Positions 16,158 through 23,886 of a stretch of DNA of 30,982 bases are shown one piece after another. Each line of letters opens with the position of its first letter. The stretch's first letter is position 1. A program made the position numbers and the translations under genes. The stretch covers positions 1-30,982 of the forward strand of contig JBJTHJ010000064.1 of assembly GCA_046094385.1 (NCBI GenBank), written 5' to 3'. The notes beneath the pieces are model-generated. The model made no database searches and was not told where the DNA came from. It saw nothing but the letters and a program-made list of their open reading frames with translations. Source of the stretch: ZLKRG08 sp046094385 (GTDB lineage Bacteria > Actinomycetota > Actinomycetes > Nanopelagicales > Nanopelagicaceae).

Positions 16158-17471
16158 TTGAGTAAAACTTTCGCAGAACTTGGTCTAGCAGGCGAAATCC
16201 TAACTTCACTTGAGAGCGCAGGATTTAAGTCCCCCTTTCCAATTCAAGAAGCGGTAATCCCGCTTGCCTTAACTGGCGTAGACCTGATCGGACAAGCTAA
16301 AACCGGAACTGGTAAGACGCTTGGATTTGGCCTGCCGATTCTAAACAGCGTCTTGAAAAGTAGTGACTTGGGTAAAGGACTTCCGATTGCCCTAGTAGTA
16401 GTGCCAACTCGCGAACTTGGCGTACAAGTTGCAGAAGAATTAGCAAAGATCTCCAACCCCGATCGAATTAGAGTCACTGCCATCTACGGTGGACGACCAA
16501 TGGAACCTCAAATTGCGGAGTTGAAGCGTGGCGTAGATATCGTGGTTGGCACGCCAGGGCGATTACTGGATCTACACAGACAACGCGCTTTGATTCTCAG
16601 TGAGGTTAAGCATCTGGTGCTAGATGAAGCTGATGAGATGTTGGATCTAGGTTTTATGCCGGATGTCGAGAAGATTTTTACACTCACAAAAAATCGCACC
16701 CAAACCATGCTCTTCTCTGCGACCATGCCTGGTGATGTCGTGACTTTGGCTCGCAAATTCTTAAATCAACCTACGCATATCCGAGCAGAGGTCGAAGATA
16801 CCGGTGCGATAGTTAGCAAAATCAAACAATATGTATATCGCGCACATGCACTCGATAAGCCAGAGCTATTGGCCAGAATCTTGCAAGCAGATGGACGGGG
16901 GCCAACCATGGTCTTTTGTCGAACCAAACGTGCATGCCAACAGATTGCCGATGATATGAAGGGACGCGGTTTCAAAACCACTGCTATTCATGGGGATTTA
17001 GGACAGTCAGCGCGTGAGCGCGCTTTGGAGGATTTCAAATCTTTAAAGCAAGATATCTTGGTTGCAACAGATGTGGCAGCTCGTGGCATCGATATCGATG
17101 GAATCACGCATGTGATCAATTATCAATGCCCAGAGGATGAGAAGACATATGTTCACCGCATCGGACGCACTGCACGAGCCGGCGCATCAGGTACTGCGAT
17201 TACCTTTGTCGATTGGGATGAGTTAACTCGTTGGGGCCATATCAATCAAGCGTTAGCGCTAGATATGGCAGAGCCGAGAGAGACTTACTCTTCTTCAGAA
17301 CACTTATTTGAAGAGCTACATATCCCAAAGGGTATTACCGGTTATTTAGGAGATGCCAAACCAAAAGAGCCAGAGAAGCGACTTGGTACCGAGAAAAAAT
17401 CAGTGCAAAAGGCAAAACCTAAAGTAAAACGAGAGCGAGTTAGGACTAAAAGAGTTCGTTCAGAGCATTAG
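16158..17471 (+). CDS. DEAD-box ATP-dependent RNA helicase
   Basis: A 437-residue RhlE/CsdA-type RNA helicase for remodelling ribosomal or messenger RNA. All core motifs are visible: the Q motif region (FAELGLAGEI ... PFPIQEAVIP), Walker A AKTGTGKT, PTREL, TPGRLLDL, DEAD (LVLDEADEML), SAT (LFSATMP), VFCRTKR, DVAARGIDID and HRIGRTARAG. After about residue 385 there is a Lys/Arg-rich tail (KPKVKRERVRTKRVR), likely a non-specific RNA-binding extension. The start codon is TTG, immediately after the DUF3107 stop, indicating translational coupling. The last 26 bp overlap the convergent marC gene. Confidence 0.93.
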   Translation: MSKTFAELGLAGEILTSLESAGFKSPFPIQEAVIPLALTGVDLIGQAKTGTGKTLGFGLPILNSVLKSSDLGKGLPIALVVVPTRELGVQVAEELAKISNPDRIRVTAIYGGRPMEPQIAELKRGVDIVVGTPGRLLDLHRQRALILSEVKHLVLDEADEMLDLGFMPDVEKIFTLTKNRTQTMLFSATMPGDVVTLARKFLNQPTHIRAEVEDTGAIVSKIKQYVYRAHALDKPELLARILQADGRGPTMVFCRTKRACQQIADDMKGRGFKTTAIHGDLGQSARERALEDFKSLKQDILVATDVAARGIDIDGITHVINYQCPEDEKTYVHRIGRTARAGASGTAITFVDWDELTRWGHINQALALDMAEPRETYSSSEHLFEELHIPKGITGYLGDAKPKEPEKRLGTEKKSVQKAKPKVKRERVRTKRVRSEH

Positions 17472-18051
17472 CCAACATCTGAACTGCAATTCCAGCTAAA
17501 ACTAAACCTGCGATCCTAGCAACGAGATCTACGCCCGCTTTCCCGATTATTCTCAAGATGAATGTGGAGGCCATCAGAGCCAAAGCGACCACGATATGCA
17601 CCGCAACCACTGCACCTGCAAGACCTAGTGCCATCTCTGTGTTCTTAACTTGCTCCGCAAAGATCATCACCGCGACGATCGCACCTGGACCTGCAAGTAG
17701 TGGCGTCGCAAGTGGAACCATCGCCACATTCTTAGAACCTGAAGTCAGATCATCATCCTCTTTGCCTGTCAGCAGATTTAGCGATACCAATAGCAGTAGC
17801 AAGCCGCCGGCAGCTTGCATCGCACCAAGTGAAACCTCCATGTACGAGAGTACAAACCGACCAAAGAGGGCGAAACTTGCGATGATGACCAGCGAAATTG
17901 CAGCAGCTTGAATCGCTAGTTGGCGACCGACTTTCGCGCCACGATCGCCAAGTACTGCCAAGAATATGGGCGCATTACCGGGCGGATCGAGAATCACCAT
18001 CAAAGTGACAAAAGCCTGCAAGGCAAAGGTAGCTGTGTTTACATCGCTCAC
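17446..18051 (-). CDS. MarC-family integral membrane protein
   Basis: A 201-residue polytopic protein with six predicted helices, the normal MarC (UPF0056) size. Family features are DPPGNAPIFLAVL near the first loop, and PLATPLLAGPGAIVAVM in the middle. The function is not established; despite the name, a role in antibiotic resistance was not upheld. The GTG start at 18051 has a good ribosome site (AGGGAGAG, about 8 bases upstream). Upstream lies an 80-bp gap containing four tandem decamers. Its 3' end overlaps the convergent helicase gene by 26 bp. It is last in the run of minus-strand genes from 22417 and may be read from upstream or from its own promoter. Confidence 0.88.
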   Translation of the reverse strand: MSDVNTATFALQAFVTLMVILDPPGNAPIFLAVLGDRGAKVGRQLAIQAAAISLVIIASFALFGRFVLSYMEVSLGAMQAAGGLLLLLVSLNLLTGKEDDDLTSGSKNVAMVPLATPLLAGPGAIVAVMIFAEQVKNTEMALGLAGAVVAVHIVVALALMASTFILRIIGKAGVDLVARIAGLVLAGIAVQMLANALNELF

Positions 18052-18079
18052 TTAAATTCTCTCCCTTTCTAATATAAGT

Positions 18080-18119
18080 CCAAATAAGGCCAAATAAGGC
18101 CAAACAAGGCCAAACAAGG
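18080..18119. repeat. Four tandem 10-bp repeats before marC
   Basis: Two copies of CCAAATAAGG are followed by two of CCAAACAAGG with no spacer, in the 80-bp gap between the PHP gene and marC. The 10-bp period is close to one helical turn. The end of the array forms CAAGGCCTTG, a 10-bp palindrome, with the next bases. The array ends about 29 bases upstream of the marC start codon. It may be slippage-prone DNA or a phased protein-binding array. Confidence 0.9.
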
Positions 18120-18131
18120 CCTTGGTGCAGC

Positions 18132-18983
18132 TTAAGCCTTGCGCACAACTCTACGTTGGTCAGCCATCGATTCTAACCGCTCCCAGTGTTCTGGCGCAGT
18201 TACATTCTCCCCGATCAAATTCAACTTTCCAGTCCCATGAAAATCGCTAGATCCGGTAGTCACCAAATCCAATTCCTCAGCAATTGCCCTTAGATTAGAG
18301 CGTTCATCTATACCTTGATCTCGATGATCCACTTCGATTCCATTTAAGCCTGCTTTTTTCAGCTCTACAAAACTCTCTACATTTAGGCCGCTAGCTCTAA
18401 GCGAGGCATATGGGTGTGCAATTACCGAGACTCCACCGGCTGCTTTGATTAACTTGATAGCCTCGATTGGAGTTGGTGCGATATGCGATACATAGTATTT
18501 GGATTCATTATTAAGCCACTCTGCAAATGCCAAATCGCGATTCTTAACTAATCCCTTTGCAACTAGCGTATCTGCCAGATGTGGGCGCCCGAGAGTCGCT
18601 CCCTCCGGTTTGAATTTCAAAACCTCATCAAAAGAAATATCGATTCCGTCTGCTCTCATTAACTCGATCATCTTCTGCATTCTAGGAACACGATCATCGC
18701 GACTTAAAGCAAGTGCATCTTGTAGTGGTTGATAGCTATCATCAAATAACAATCCCAGCATATGCACGCTCTGACCATCATCAGTTAGGCATGAGATTTC
18801 AGAACCTAGAACCAATTGAAAATCGCCGCGTAAGGCACCTACCGCTTCGGACCATCCGGCAACTGTGTCATGATCGGTAAGACCCATGATTGAAATTCCA
18901 TTGATGATTGCATGTTGAACCAATTCCGTTGGCGTCATTGTGCCGTCACTACAAGTGGTATGTGTATGGAGATCAATTTTCAT
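18132..18983 (-). CDS. PHP-domain phosphoesterase (RNase AM / nucleotide phosphatase type)
   Basis: A 283-residue metal-dependent phosphoesterase of the polymerase-histidinol phosphatase superfamily. The metal-binding motifs occur in the expected order: DLHTHTTCSDG (His6, His8), GLTDHDT, GSEIS, IAHPY near residue 190 and SSDFHG near 255. The closest characterised type is probably the E. coli YciV/RNase AM group, which acts on 3',5'-bisphosphorylated nucleotides or 5' ends of RNA; this is an inference from the motif pattern and length. The ATG overlaps the EamA gene stop by 11 bases, so it belongs to the same operon. Confidence 0.88.
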   Translation of the reverse strand: MKIDLHTHTTCSDGTMTPTELVQHAIINGISIMGLTDHDTVAGWSEAVGALRGDFQLVLGSEISCLTDDGQSVHMLGLLFDDSYQPLQDALALSRDDRVPRMQKMIELMRADGIDISFDEVLKFKPEGATLGRPHLADTLVAKGLVKNRDLAFAEWLNNESKYYVSHIAPTPIEAIKLIKAAGGVSVIAHPYASLRASGLNVESFVELKKAGLNGIEVDHRDQGIDERSNLRAIAEELDLVTTGSSDFHGTGKLNLIGENVTAPEHWERLESMADQRRVVRKA

Positions 18984-19848
18984 CGGTTCTACCTAACACC
19001 ACGATGGCACTTCCTGCCAAAATCACAAAAACCCCAATCCAAATTCCGATATGTGGGGTTTGATTGAGCCACCAGAGCGCAAGCACTGCGCTGATCGGTA
19101 CCTCAAAGAAGACCACCATGGAAACTATGGCAGGTGAGACTCGCTTCAAAACACTGTTGAACATTGAGTGACCAAGTAGTTGCGCTCCTAAGATCAAACC
19201 TAGAACGATCAGCCATTCATTTTTCTCATAATCGAAGAGATCCCCTTGGAAAAGTGCAAATGGCAGCGCAGTTAAAGCACAGAAGAAGTAACAGATCGTC
19301 GTATAAGTTGTCGGTTGAATGGTCCGTTGGGCTCGTGCACCAAGATTTACATATGTAGCTGCCAACATGGCACAGGCAATTGCTGCTAAATCACCTTGGA
19401 AAGCACGCCATGAAAAATGTAAATCAACCCCAGAAATGAATAAGACCCCGATGAAACTGACAATCATCCCGAACCAAACAGTCCGCGATACATGGTGTCC
19501 GGTGAAGACGGCAAAGATCGTGGCAAAGATTGGTTGTAACGCAGCTAATGCGGTTCCGGCTGCTACCGAGGTATAGCGCATTGCCAAAAAGAAACCGAGA
19601 AAATGCGCTGCCAGCACCACGCCTGCAATCGCTGACCATTTAAAACCTTCGCGATCGCGCAATTCCAACTTCTTATAATTAATTAAATAGGTTGCAATCG
19701 CGCCACCTAGATTCCTCCAAAAAATAAGAGTTAGTACTGGCATCGTACTTAGAGCAATTAATGGCCCCGAAGTACCAATTCCCATGACTCCTATTGCAAG
19801 TCGAATGGAATCATTTCGATTTGGAAAGGAGAGATGTTTCTCGCTCAT
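18973..19848 (-). CDS. EamA/DMT-family membrane exporter
   Basis: A 291-residue protein with about ten hydrophobic helices in two similar halves, the drug/metabolite transporter layout. It shows the usual first-half pattern of Arg-containing helix 2, then AAHFLGFFLAMRYTSVAAGTAL. The second half repeats the motif around PAIVSMVVFFEVPISAVLALW. The substrate is unknown; relatives export amino acids or metabolites. It starts 23 bases after the NRAMP-type gene and overlaps the PHP gene at its 3' end. The start-codon context (TAAAAC, 6 bases upstream) is close to, but not a match for, the leaderless pattern. Confidence 0.87.
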   Translation of the reverse strand: MSEKHLSFPNRNDSIRLAIGVMGIGTSGPLIALSTMPVLTLIFWRNLGGAIATYLINYKKLELRDREGFKWSAIAGVVLAAHFLGFFLAMRYTSVAAGTALAALQPIFATIFAVFTGHHVSRTVWFGMIVSFIGVLFISGVDLHFSWRAFQGDLAAIACAMLAATYVNLGARAQRTIQPTTYTTICYFFCALTALPFALFQGDLFDYEKNEWLIVLGLILGAQLLGHSMFNSVLKRVSPAIVSMVVFFEVPISAVLALWWLNQTPHIGIWIGVFVILAGSAIVVLGRTDEN

Positions 19849-19866
19849 CTGATTGTTTTAACCAAT

Positions 19867-19894
19867 TACCGTTAACCAAATACCGTTAACCAAA
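19867..19894. repeat. 14-bp tandem duplication spanning the transporter stop codon
   Basis: TACCGTTAACCAAA occurs twice without a gap, and a degenerate third piece (TTTTAACCAATT) follows on the low-coordinate side. One copy encodes the last residues of the NRAMP-type protein and the other carries its stop. The unit contains the palindrome GTTAAC. It looks like a recent slippage or duplication at the gene end. Confidence 0.85.
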
Positions 19895-21116
19895 TTAGGG
19901 TTCCCACACAGATAAAGATCAACGTGATAATTGCTCCGTAGATGGCGAGCATACGATCTGAGGCGCGATATGCGCCCATCAATCTGCCATCTCTAGCTAT
20001 GCCAAACATGTAGAAAAGCAGAGGTAGAAGTAGCACCGCATTGACGATCTGAGTTAACACCAAGATTTTGATAAGCGGTACCCCAGGAATCATGACCAGA
20101 ACGGCCGCTACCAAGGTGATACTTGCAAAGGTGGCATAAAAGAGCGGTGCTTCATCTACCTTGTCATCTAATGCAGCTGGGCGTCCAGTTAAATCAGTTA
20201 CCGCATATGCGGTGGAAAGCGGCAGGATGGATGCAGCTAATAGCGCGGCTCCAATCAGACCGATTGCAAATACCTCTGTGGCCAACTCTCCTGCCAATGG
20301 TTTTAATGCAGCTGCTGCTTGCGAAGCATCGTCAATTACAGTCTGTCCGTTGGCATTCAAAGTGGCAGCACAAGTGATCACCACGAAGAAGCCAATGATT
20401 CCGGTTAATAGCGAGCCGGTCCAAACATCCACTCTAAGTAATTTGAGATCTTCTTTGGTTAATCGCTTATCAACTGCATAGCTTTGAATGAATGCCAAAC
20501 CCCAAGGCGCAAGCGTGGTTCCAAGTGTTGCCGTTGCAATAAAGAGCGCTTCTTGCGTAAGTGGCATCGATGGCACAAATAGACCTTCGGCAGCTTTAGC
20601 CCAATCTGGCTTGGCCATGAAACCTGCGATGATGTAAGCGATGAAGACTGAAGCTAAAAGAAAGAAGACTTTCTCAACTCGTGCAAAACTTCCGCGAAGT
20701 ACTAAGAATGAAACTAAAAGCGCGGCAAGTGGTACTGTGAAATATTTCGAGATTCCAAAGAGGCTGCCGGCAGCTGCAATTCCTGCAAACTCAGCAGTCA
20801 TAGTTCCGATATTCGCCAAAACCAAAGCAGATGCACTCAATAACCCGGAACGGGCACCATATTTTTGGCGTACTAGTCCAATCAGGCCTTGACGAGTCAC
20901 TACTCCAATTCGTGCACCTAAATCTTGGAAGAGAATTAGCGCGATAGTTGAAATTCCCAAAACCCAGAGCAATTGATAGCCAAATTGCGCACCAAGTTGG
21001 GAGTAAGTGGTGATACCTGCGGGATCATCATCAGATAAACCTGCGATGATTCCAGGACCCATTACGGCGAGAAATGCGCCTAACCTTAATTTGCGAGAGG
21101 TAATAGCGCTCTTCAT
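19872..21116 (-). CDS. NRAMP-family divalent metal transporter, non-canonical metal site
   Basis: A 414-residue membrane protein with about eleven helices and the SLC11/NRAMP layout. The helix 1 motif, DPGN in manganese/iron transporters, is DPAG here (Asp31-Pro-Ala-Gly34). The helix 6 motif, MPH in classical members, is A-P-W (Ala203-Pro204-Trp205). Loss of the metal-coordinating Asn and Met resembles the NRAMP-related magnesium transporters described from Eggerthella, so Mg2+ rather than Mn2+ is a reasonable guess; this is inference from memory. The ATG overlaps the stop of the upstream PRC/MgtE_N/CBS gene (ATGA), so the two products are made together. I leave the name mntH unassigned because of the altered site. 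Confidence 0.85.
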   Translation of the reverse strand: MKSAITSRKLRLGAFLAVMGPGIIAGLSDDDPAGITTYSQLGAQFGYQLLWVLGISTIALILFQDLGARIGVVTRQGLIGLVRQKYGARSGLLSASALVLANIGTMTAEFAGIAAAGSLFGISKYFTVPLAALLVSFLVLRGSFARVEKVFFLLASVFIAYIIAGFMAKPDWAKAAEGLFVPSMPLTQEALFIATATLGTTLAPWGLAFIQSYAVDKRLTKEDLKLLRVDVWTGSLLTGIIGFFVVITCAATLNANGQTVIDDASQAAAALKPLAGELATEVFAIGLIGAALLAASILPLSTAYAVTDLTGRPAALDDKVDEAPLFYATFASITLVAAVLVMIPGVPLIKILVLTQIVNAVLLLPLLFYMFGIARDGRLMGAYRASDRMLAIYGAIITLIFICVGTLIWLTVFG

Positions 21117-22417
21117 GAAAGCGCTCCCGTACCTTGTGCCAAACCAGCGCTCTCTGCTGGAACCATGGCATCGATGATGTCATCTGCCAAGATCCTGCCC
21201 ACCGGCTTACCTTTCTCATCAACGACGATCACCGAAGATCCGCGGTTGCTCGAGAACTCTTCAATCACCTCTTCTAATGGGGTATCTATACCTACCGCAG
21301 TAGGAAATGGGGCCTTTACCAAGCTTTCCAATTTCTGACTCTGCTTTGCAGCTACCAACTCCACGATTTGGATGTGATCAAGCAGTTTTCCTTTTGAATC
21401 TACGACCGTGACGCCATCTGAAATATCTCGCTCACGATGTGTTATCAAGAGATTTAGCGCATCCGCAACGGTATCGCTCTCTTTGACGATGAGCAGATGG
21501 GTCGTCATGATGCCACCTGCATGTGTCTCATCGAATTCGACTAGTCGGCGAAGTTGTTTGGCCATTGCCGGAGACATTTGCGCCAAGATACTTTCTGAGT
21601 GCTCGTCATCTAGATCTCGAAGAACTTCAGCGGATTCATCAGGTTCCATGTGAGATAACAATTCTGCAGCGCGTTCATCAGAGATGCCGCGGAGCAATCC
21701 TTGTAGCTCGTCATCTTCCATCTCTTCAAGTGCATCTGCAGCCAAATCTGGATCGAGTAATTCAATTAAAGCGCTCTGTTCGCGACCTTCTAGGTCTTCG
21801 ATGATGTCAGCGATATCTGCTGGTCGTAATTTGCTTAAAGCTTCACGAGTAGCGGTGGTCCGAACTACGCCACCATTATCTGCAAGTGAGGCCACAGTCG
21901 CCCAATCAATTACTTGATTCACGCCTGGTTTACGGCCGAAATTACCGGGCAAGATACGTCTGATGAAGGAGCGAAATGAGACATCCACACCAACTAATCG
22001 AATCTCTTTATCCAATGGCGCAAGATATAGATCTGAGGTGCGAACAACTCTTAGGCCATTGACGTCCACGATCTGGTGATCAAGTACATCACCATCTAGT
22101 AATTGCTCACCGGTGCGGCGCTGAAACTCACTTAAATTTACTTTCGCAGAGGAGAGAATGACTTCATCTTTGGTCAATTTCGAGATACGCGCACCATCAA
22201 TGTATGCGCTACGTCCGGCAACTTTTACGATCAATCCTGAAACTGGCGGATAAGTCTCTGCGCCATGTCTTACAACAAAGTCCACTAACTTGCCTAAATC
22301 TCGACCATCTTGATCTTTAACCGGACAGCCAATCACACCAGCCACTGAGACCAGAGTGTTTTGAATGCCTTTGCGAGTTAGCGCTGCGGTCTGATTAATT
22401 GCGGCGCTCTTCTTCAT
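21113..22417 (-). CDS. Soluble PRC-barrel / MgtE_N / CBS-pair protein
   Basis: A 434-residue cytoplasmic protein without membrane helices. In order it has an N-terminal PRC-barrel (about 25-95, GCPVKDQDGRDLGKLVDF), a second PRC-like segment (about 100-170), an MgtE intracellular N domain of acidic helical repeats (about 170-285: LRPADIADIIEDL, LLDPDLAADALEEM, MEPDESAEVLRDL), and two CBS motifs (about 290-415), with AGGIMTT before the first. In MgtE channels the N and CBS domains bind Mg2+ and gate the pore; here the pore domain is missing and an NRAMP-type transporter is encoded next, coupled by ATGA. A gating or sensing role is inferred. The frame is open to a TTG at 22423, but ATG 22417 is preferred because TAGAAT lies exactly 6 bases upstream. 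Confidence 0.87.
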   Translation of the reverse strand: MKKSAAINQTAALTRKGIQNTLVSVAGVIGCPVKDQDGRDLGKLVDFVVRHGAETYPPVSGLIVKVAGRSAYIDGARISKLTKDEVILSSAKVNLSEFQRRTGEQLLDGDVLDHQIVDVNGLRVVRTSDLYLAPLDKEIRLVGVDVSFRSFIRRILPGNFGRKPGVNQVIDWATVASLADNGGVVRTTATREALSKLRPADIADIIEDLEGREQSALIELLDPDLAADALEEMEDDELQGLLRGISDERAAELLSHMEPDESAEVLRDLDDEHSESILAQMSPAMAKQLRRLVEFDETHAGGIMTTHLLIVKESDTVADALNLLITHRERDISDGVTVVDSKGKLLDHIQIVELVAAKQSQKLESLVKAPFPTAVGIDTPLEEVIEEFSSNRGSSVIVVDEKGKPVGRILADDIIDAMVPAESAGLAQGTGALS

Positions 22418-22436
22418 GCTCAAATTCTAATTGAGC
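22418..22436 (-). promoter_or_regulatory. Leaderless promoter of the metal-transport operon inside an inverted repeat
   Basis: TAGAAT (22424-22429, minus strand) lies 6 bases before the ATG at 22417. It is framed exactly by GCTCAA (22418-22423) and TTGAGC (22431-22436), a perfect 6-bp inverted repeat with a 7-bp centre. A dimeric regulator bound here would cover the -10 and the start codon region. No good -35 is seen, so activation or repression by a metal sensor is possible. Confidence 0.5.
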
Positions 22437-22445
22437 GCAGATGTA

Positions 22446-23558
22446 TCAAGTGTTCAATTTAAGGTTCACACCAACTAAAGATCGCTTTCGAAGGGTTAAT
22501 TCCTCCGCAATTTTGGCGATTACTTCAGAGGCAGCATCATTTTGATGGGTCACAACAATCGGAGATCCATCATCACCACCAGATCTCAGTGCATTGCTAA
22601 ATGGAATCTTGCCTAATACCGGTACGTCAGCCCCGACTAAATGGCCCAATCTCGCTGCAGTTGCCTCGCCGCCACCACTTCCAAATAACTCGATGGCCTC
22701 ACCGCAAGTAGGACATGGAAATGCTGACATGTTCTCAATTACTCCAATTATCTGCTGCTTCAATTGATGTGCGATTCGTCCAGAACGTTCGGCAACTTCA
22801 GCAGCAGCGATTTGTGGAGTCGTAACTACGATCAATTCGGAGGCTGGAATTAATTGGCCTAAAGAGATCGCTAAGTCCCCTGTTCCTGGTGGTAGATCTA
22901 GGAATAGAAAATCTAAATCACCCCAGAAGGCATCAGTTAATAATTGTTGTAAAACTTTATGAAGTATCGGGCCACGATATGCAACTGGATCTGAGCGCTC
23001 TGGTTTGAACATCTCCATGGAGACGCATTTGACGCCGTAATTCTCAAGTGGGATGAACATGTCATCAATTGCAGTTGGACGTTGTCCAATCAAACCTAGA
23101 AGTCTTGGGATTGAGTGGCCATAGACATCGGCATCCAAGATTCCTACATTAAATCCAAGACGGGCCACCGCAATCGCTAAGTTGGCGGTCAATGAAGATT
23201 TTCCGACGCCACCTTTTCCAGAAGATATGCCAATTACTCTCGTTAATGAATCTGGGCGGGCAAAGGGAATCTCTTTGGCTTTACCACCACGGACGATATC
23301 TCTGACCTTTTCACGTTGTGCTTCGGTCATAACCCCAAACTCAAGGGCAATCTCTTTGACACCTGCAATCTCTGAGAGCGCTTTATGAATATCTTCAGTT
23401 AAACGATCACGCATCGGACAGCCCGCGATGGTCAAAAGAACTTTAATATCGACTTTACCGCCGCTTAACTCCGCTTTTTCTACCATACCCAATTCGGTGA
23501 TTGGTTTACGAAGTTCTGGATCGATTACTTTGCTTAAAGCTTCGAGGAGTTGGCTCAT
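22446..23558 (-). CDS. mrp: Mrp/ApbC-type iron-sulfur carrier ATPase
   Basis: A 370-residue cytosolic P-loop protein that binds and transfers [4Fe-4S] clusters to target enzymes. The N-terminal MIP18 (DUF59) domain (about 1-85) includes IDPELRKPITELGM and AGCPMRD. The ParA-like ATPase domain has the deviant Walker A SSGKGGVGKSS (about 111-121), DADVYGHSIPRLLG, the switch DLPPGTGD, and the cluster-binding Cys pair in FPCPTCGE. The ATG overlaps the tatB stop (ATGA) and the two are one operon. The tatB-mrp neighbourhood is also found in mycobacteria (from memory, Rv1224 and Rv1229c). Confidence 0.93.
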   Translation of the reverse strand: MSQLLEALSKVIDPELRKPITELGMVEKAELSGGKVDIKVLLTIAGCPMRDRLTEDIHKALSEIAGVKEIALEFGVMTEAQREKVRDIVRGGKAKEIPFARPDSLTRVIGISSGKGGVGKSSLTANLAIAVARLGFNVGILDADVYGHSIPRLLGLIGQRPTAIDDMFIPLENYGVKCVSMEMFKPERSDPVAYRGPILHKVLQQLLTDAFWGDLDFLFLDLPPGTGDLAISLGQLIPASELIVVTTPQIAAAEVAERSGRIAHQLKQQIIGVIENMSAFPCPTCGEAIELFGSGGGEATAARLGHLVGADVPVLGKIPFSNALRSGGDDGSPIVVTHQNDAASEVIAKIAEELTLRKRSLVGVNLKLNT

Positions 23559-23860
23559 AACATATCTGGATCTAGCTTAACGTTGCCATTTAATTTTGGT
23601 TTCTTCTTGTCTTCCACCAAAACTTCATTGATCTGCTTCTTAATGAAATTCTTGGGGTGCAAGTCTTCAGGCTTTAAATTTTCATAGCCTGGCCCAAGAC
23701 TCTCTTTGATCTGTTCAGTTGCGCTTGAAGCATATTTACGGACTCGTTTGATCATCTTTGCAGCATCTGCAGCCACATTTGGCAAACGATCTGGGCCAAC
23801 TAAAAAGAGCGCCAAAATGGCTAAGCCAATTAGCTCTCCAAAACCAACATCACCAAACAC
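23555..23860 (-). CDS. tatB: Sec-independent translocase protein TatB
   Basis: A 101-residue protein with the short N-terminal membrane helix (FGELIGLAILALFLVGPDRLP), the conserved Gly-Pro hinge, and an amphipathic helix (about 25-50) followed by a charged tail. TatB receives twin-arginine signal peptides together with TatC; tatA and tatC are not in this window. The start is GTG at 23860. It has no ribosome site but has TATCCT exactly 6 bases upstream, a leaderless pattern. mrp follows with a 4-base overlap. Confidence 0.92.
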   Translation of the reverse strand: MFGDVGFGELIGLAILALFLVGPDRLPNVAADAAKMIKRVRKYASSATEQIKESLGPGYENLKPEDLHPKNFIKKQINEVLVEDKKKPKLNGNVKLDPDML

Positions 23861-23866
23861 GCTCGT

Positions 23867-23872
23867 AGGATA
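23867..23872 (-). promoter_or_regulatory. -10 element of tatB-mrp, leaderless GTG start
   Basis: TATCCT on the minus strand, 6 bases, then the tatB GTG at 23860. It lies in the 26-bp gap after the O-methyltransferase stop (23887), so tatB-mrp appears to have its own promoter. Confidence 0.55.
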
Positions 23873-23886
23873 ACTTATAAATCAAA

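Noticed and set aside
18080..18119. Two of the decamers equal the eukaryotic CArG box (CC-A/T6-GG), and the array superficially resembles a CRISPR.
   Set aside because: CArG boxes have no meaning in this context, and the units are 10 bp with no spacers, so neither interpretation holds.
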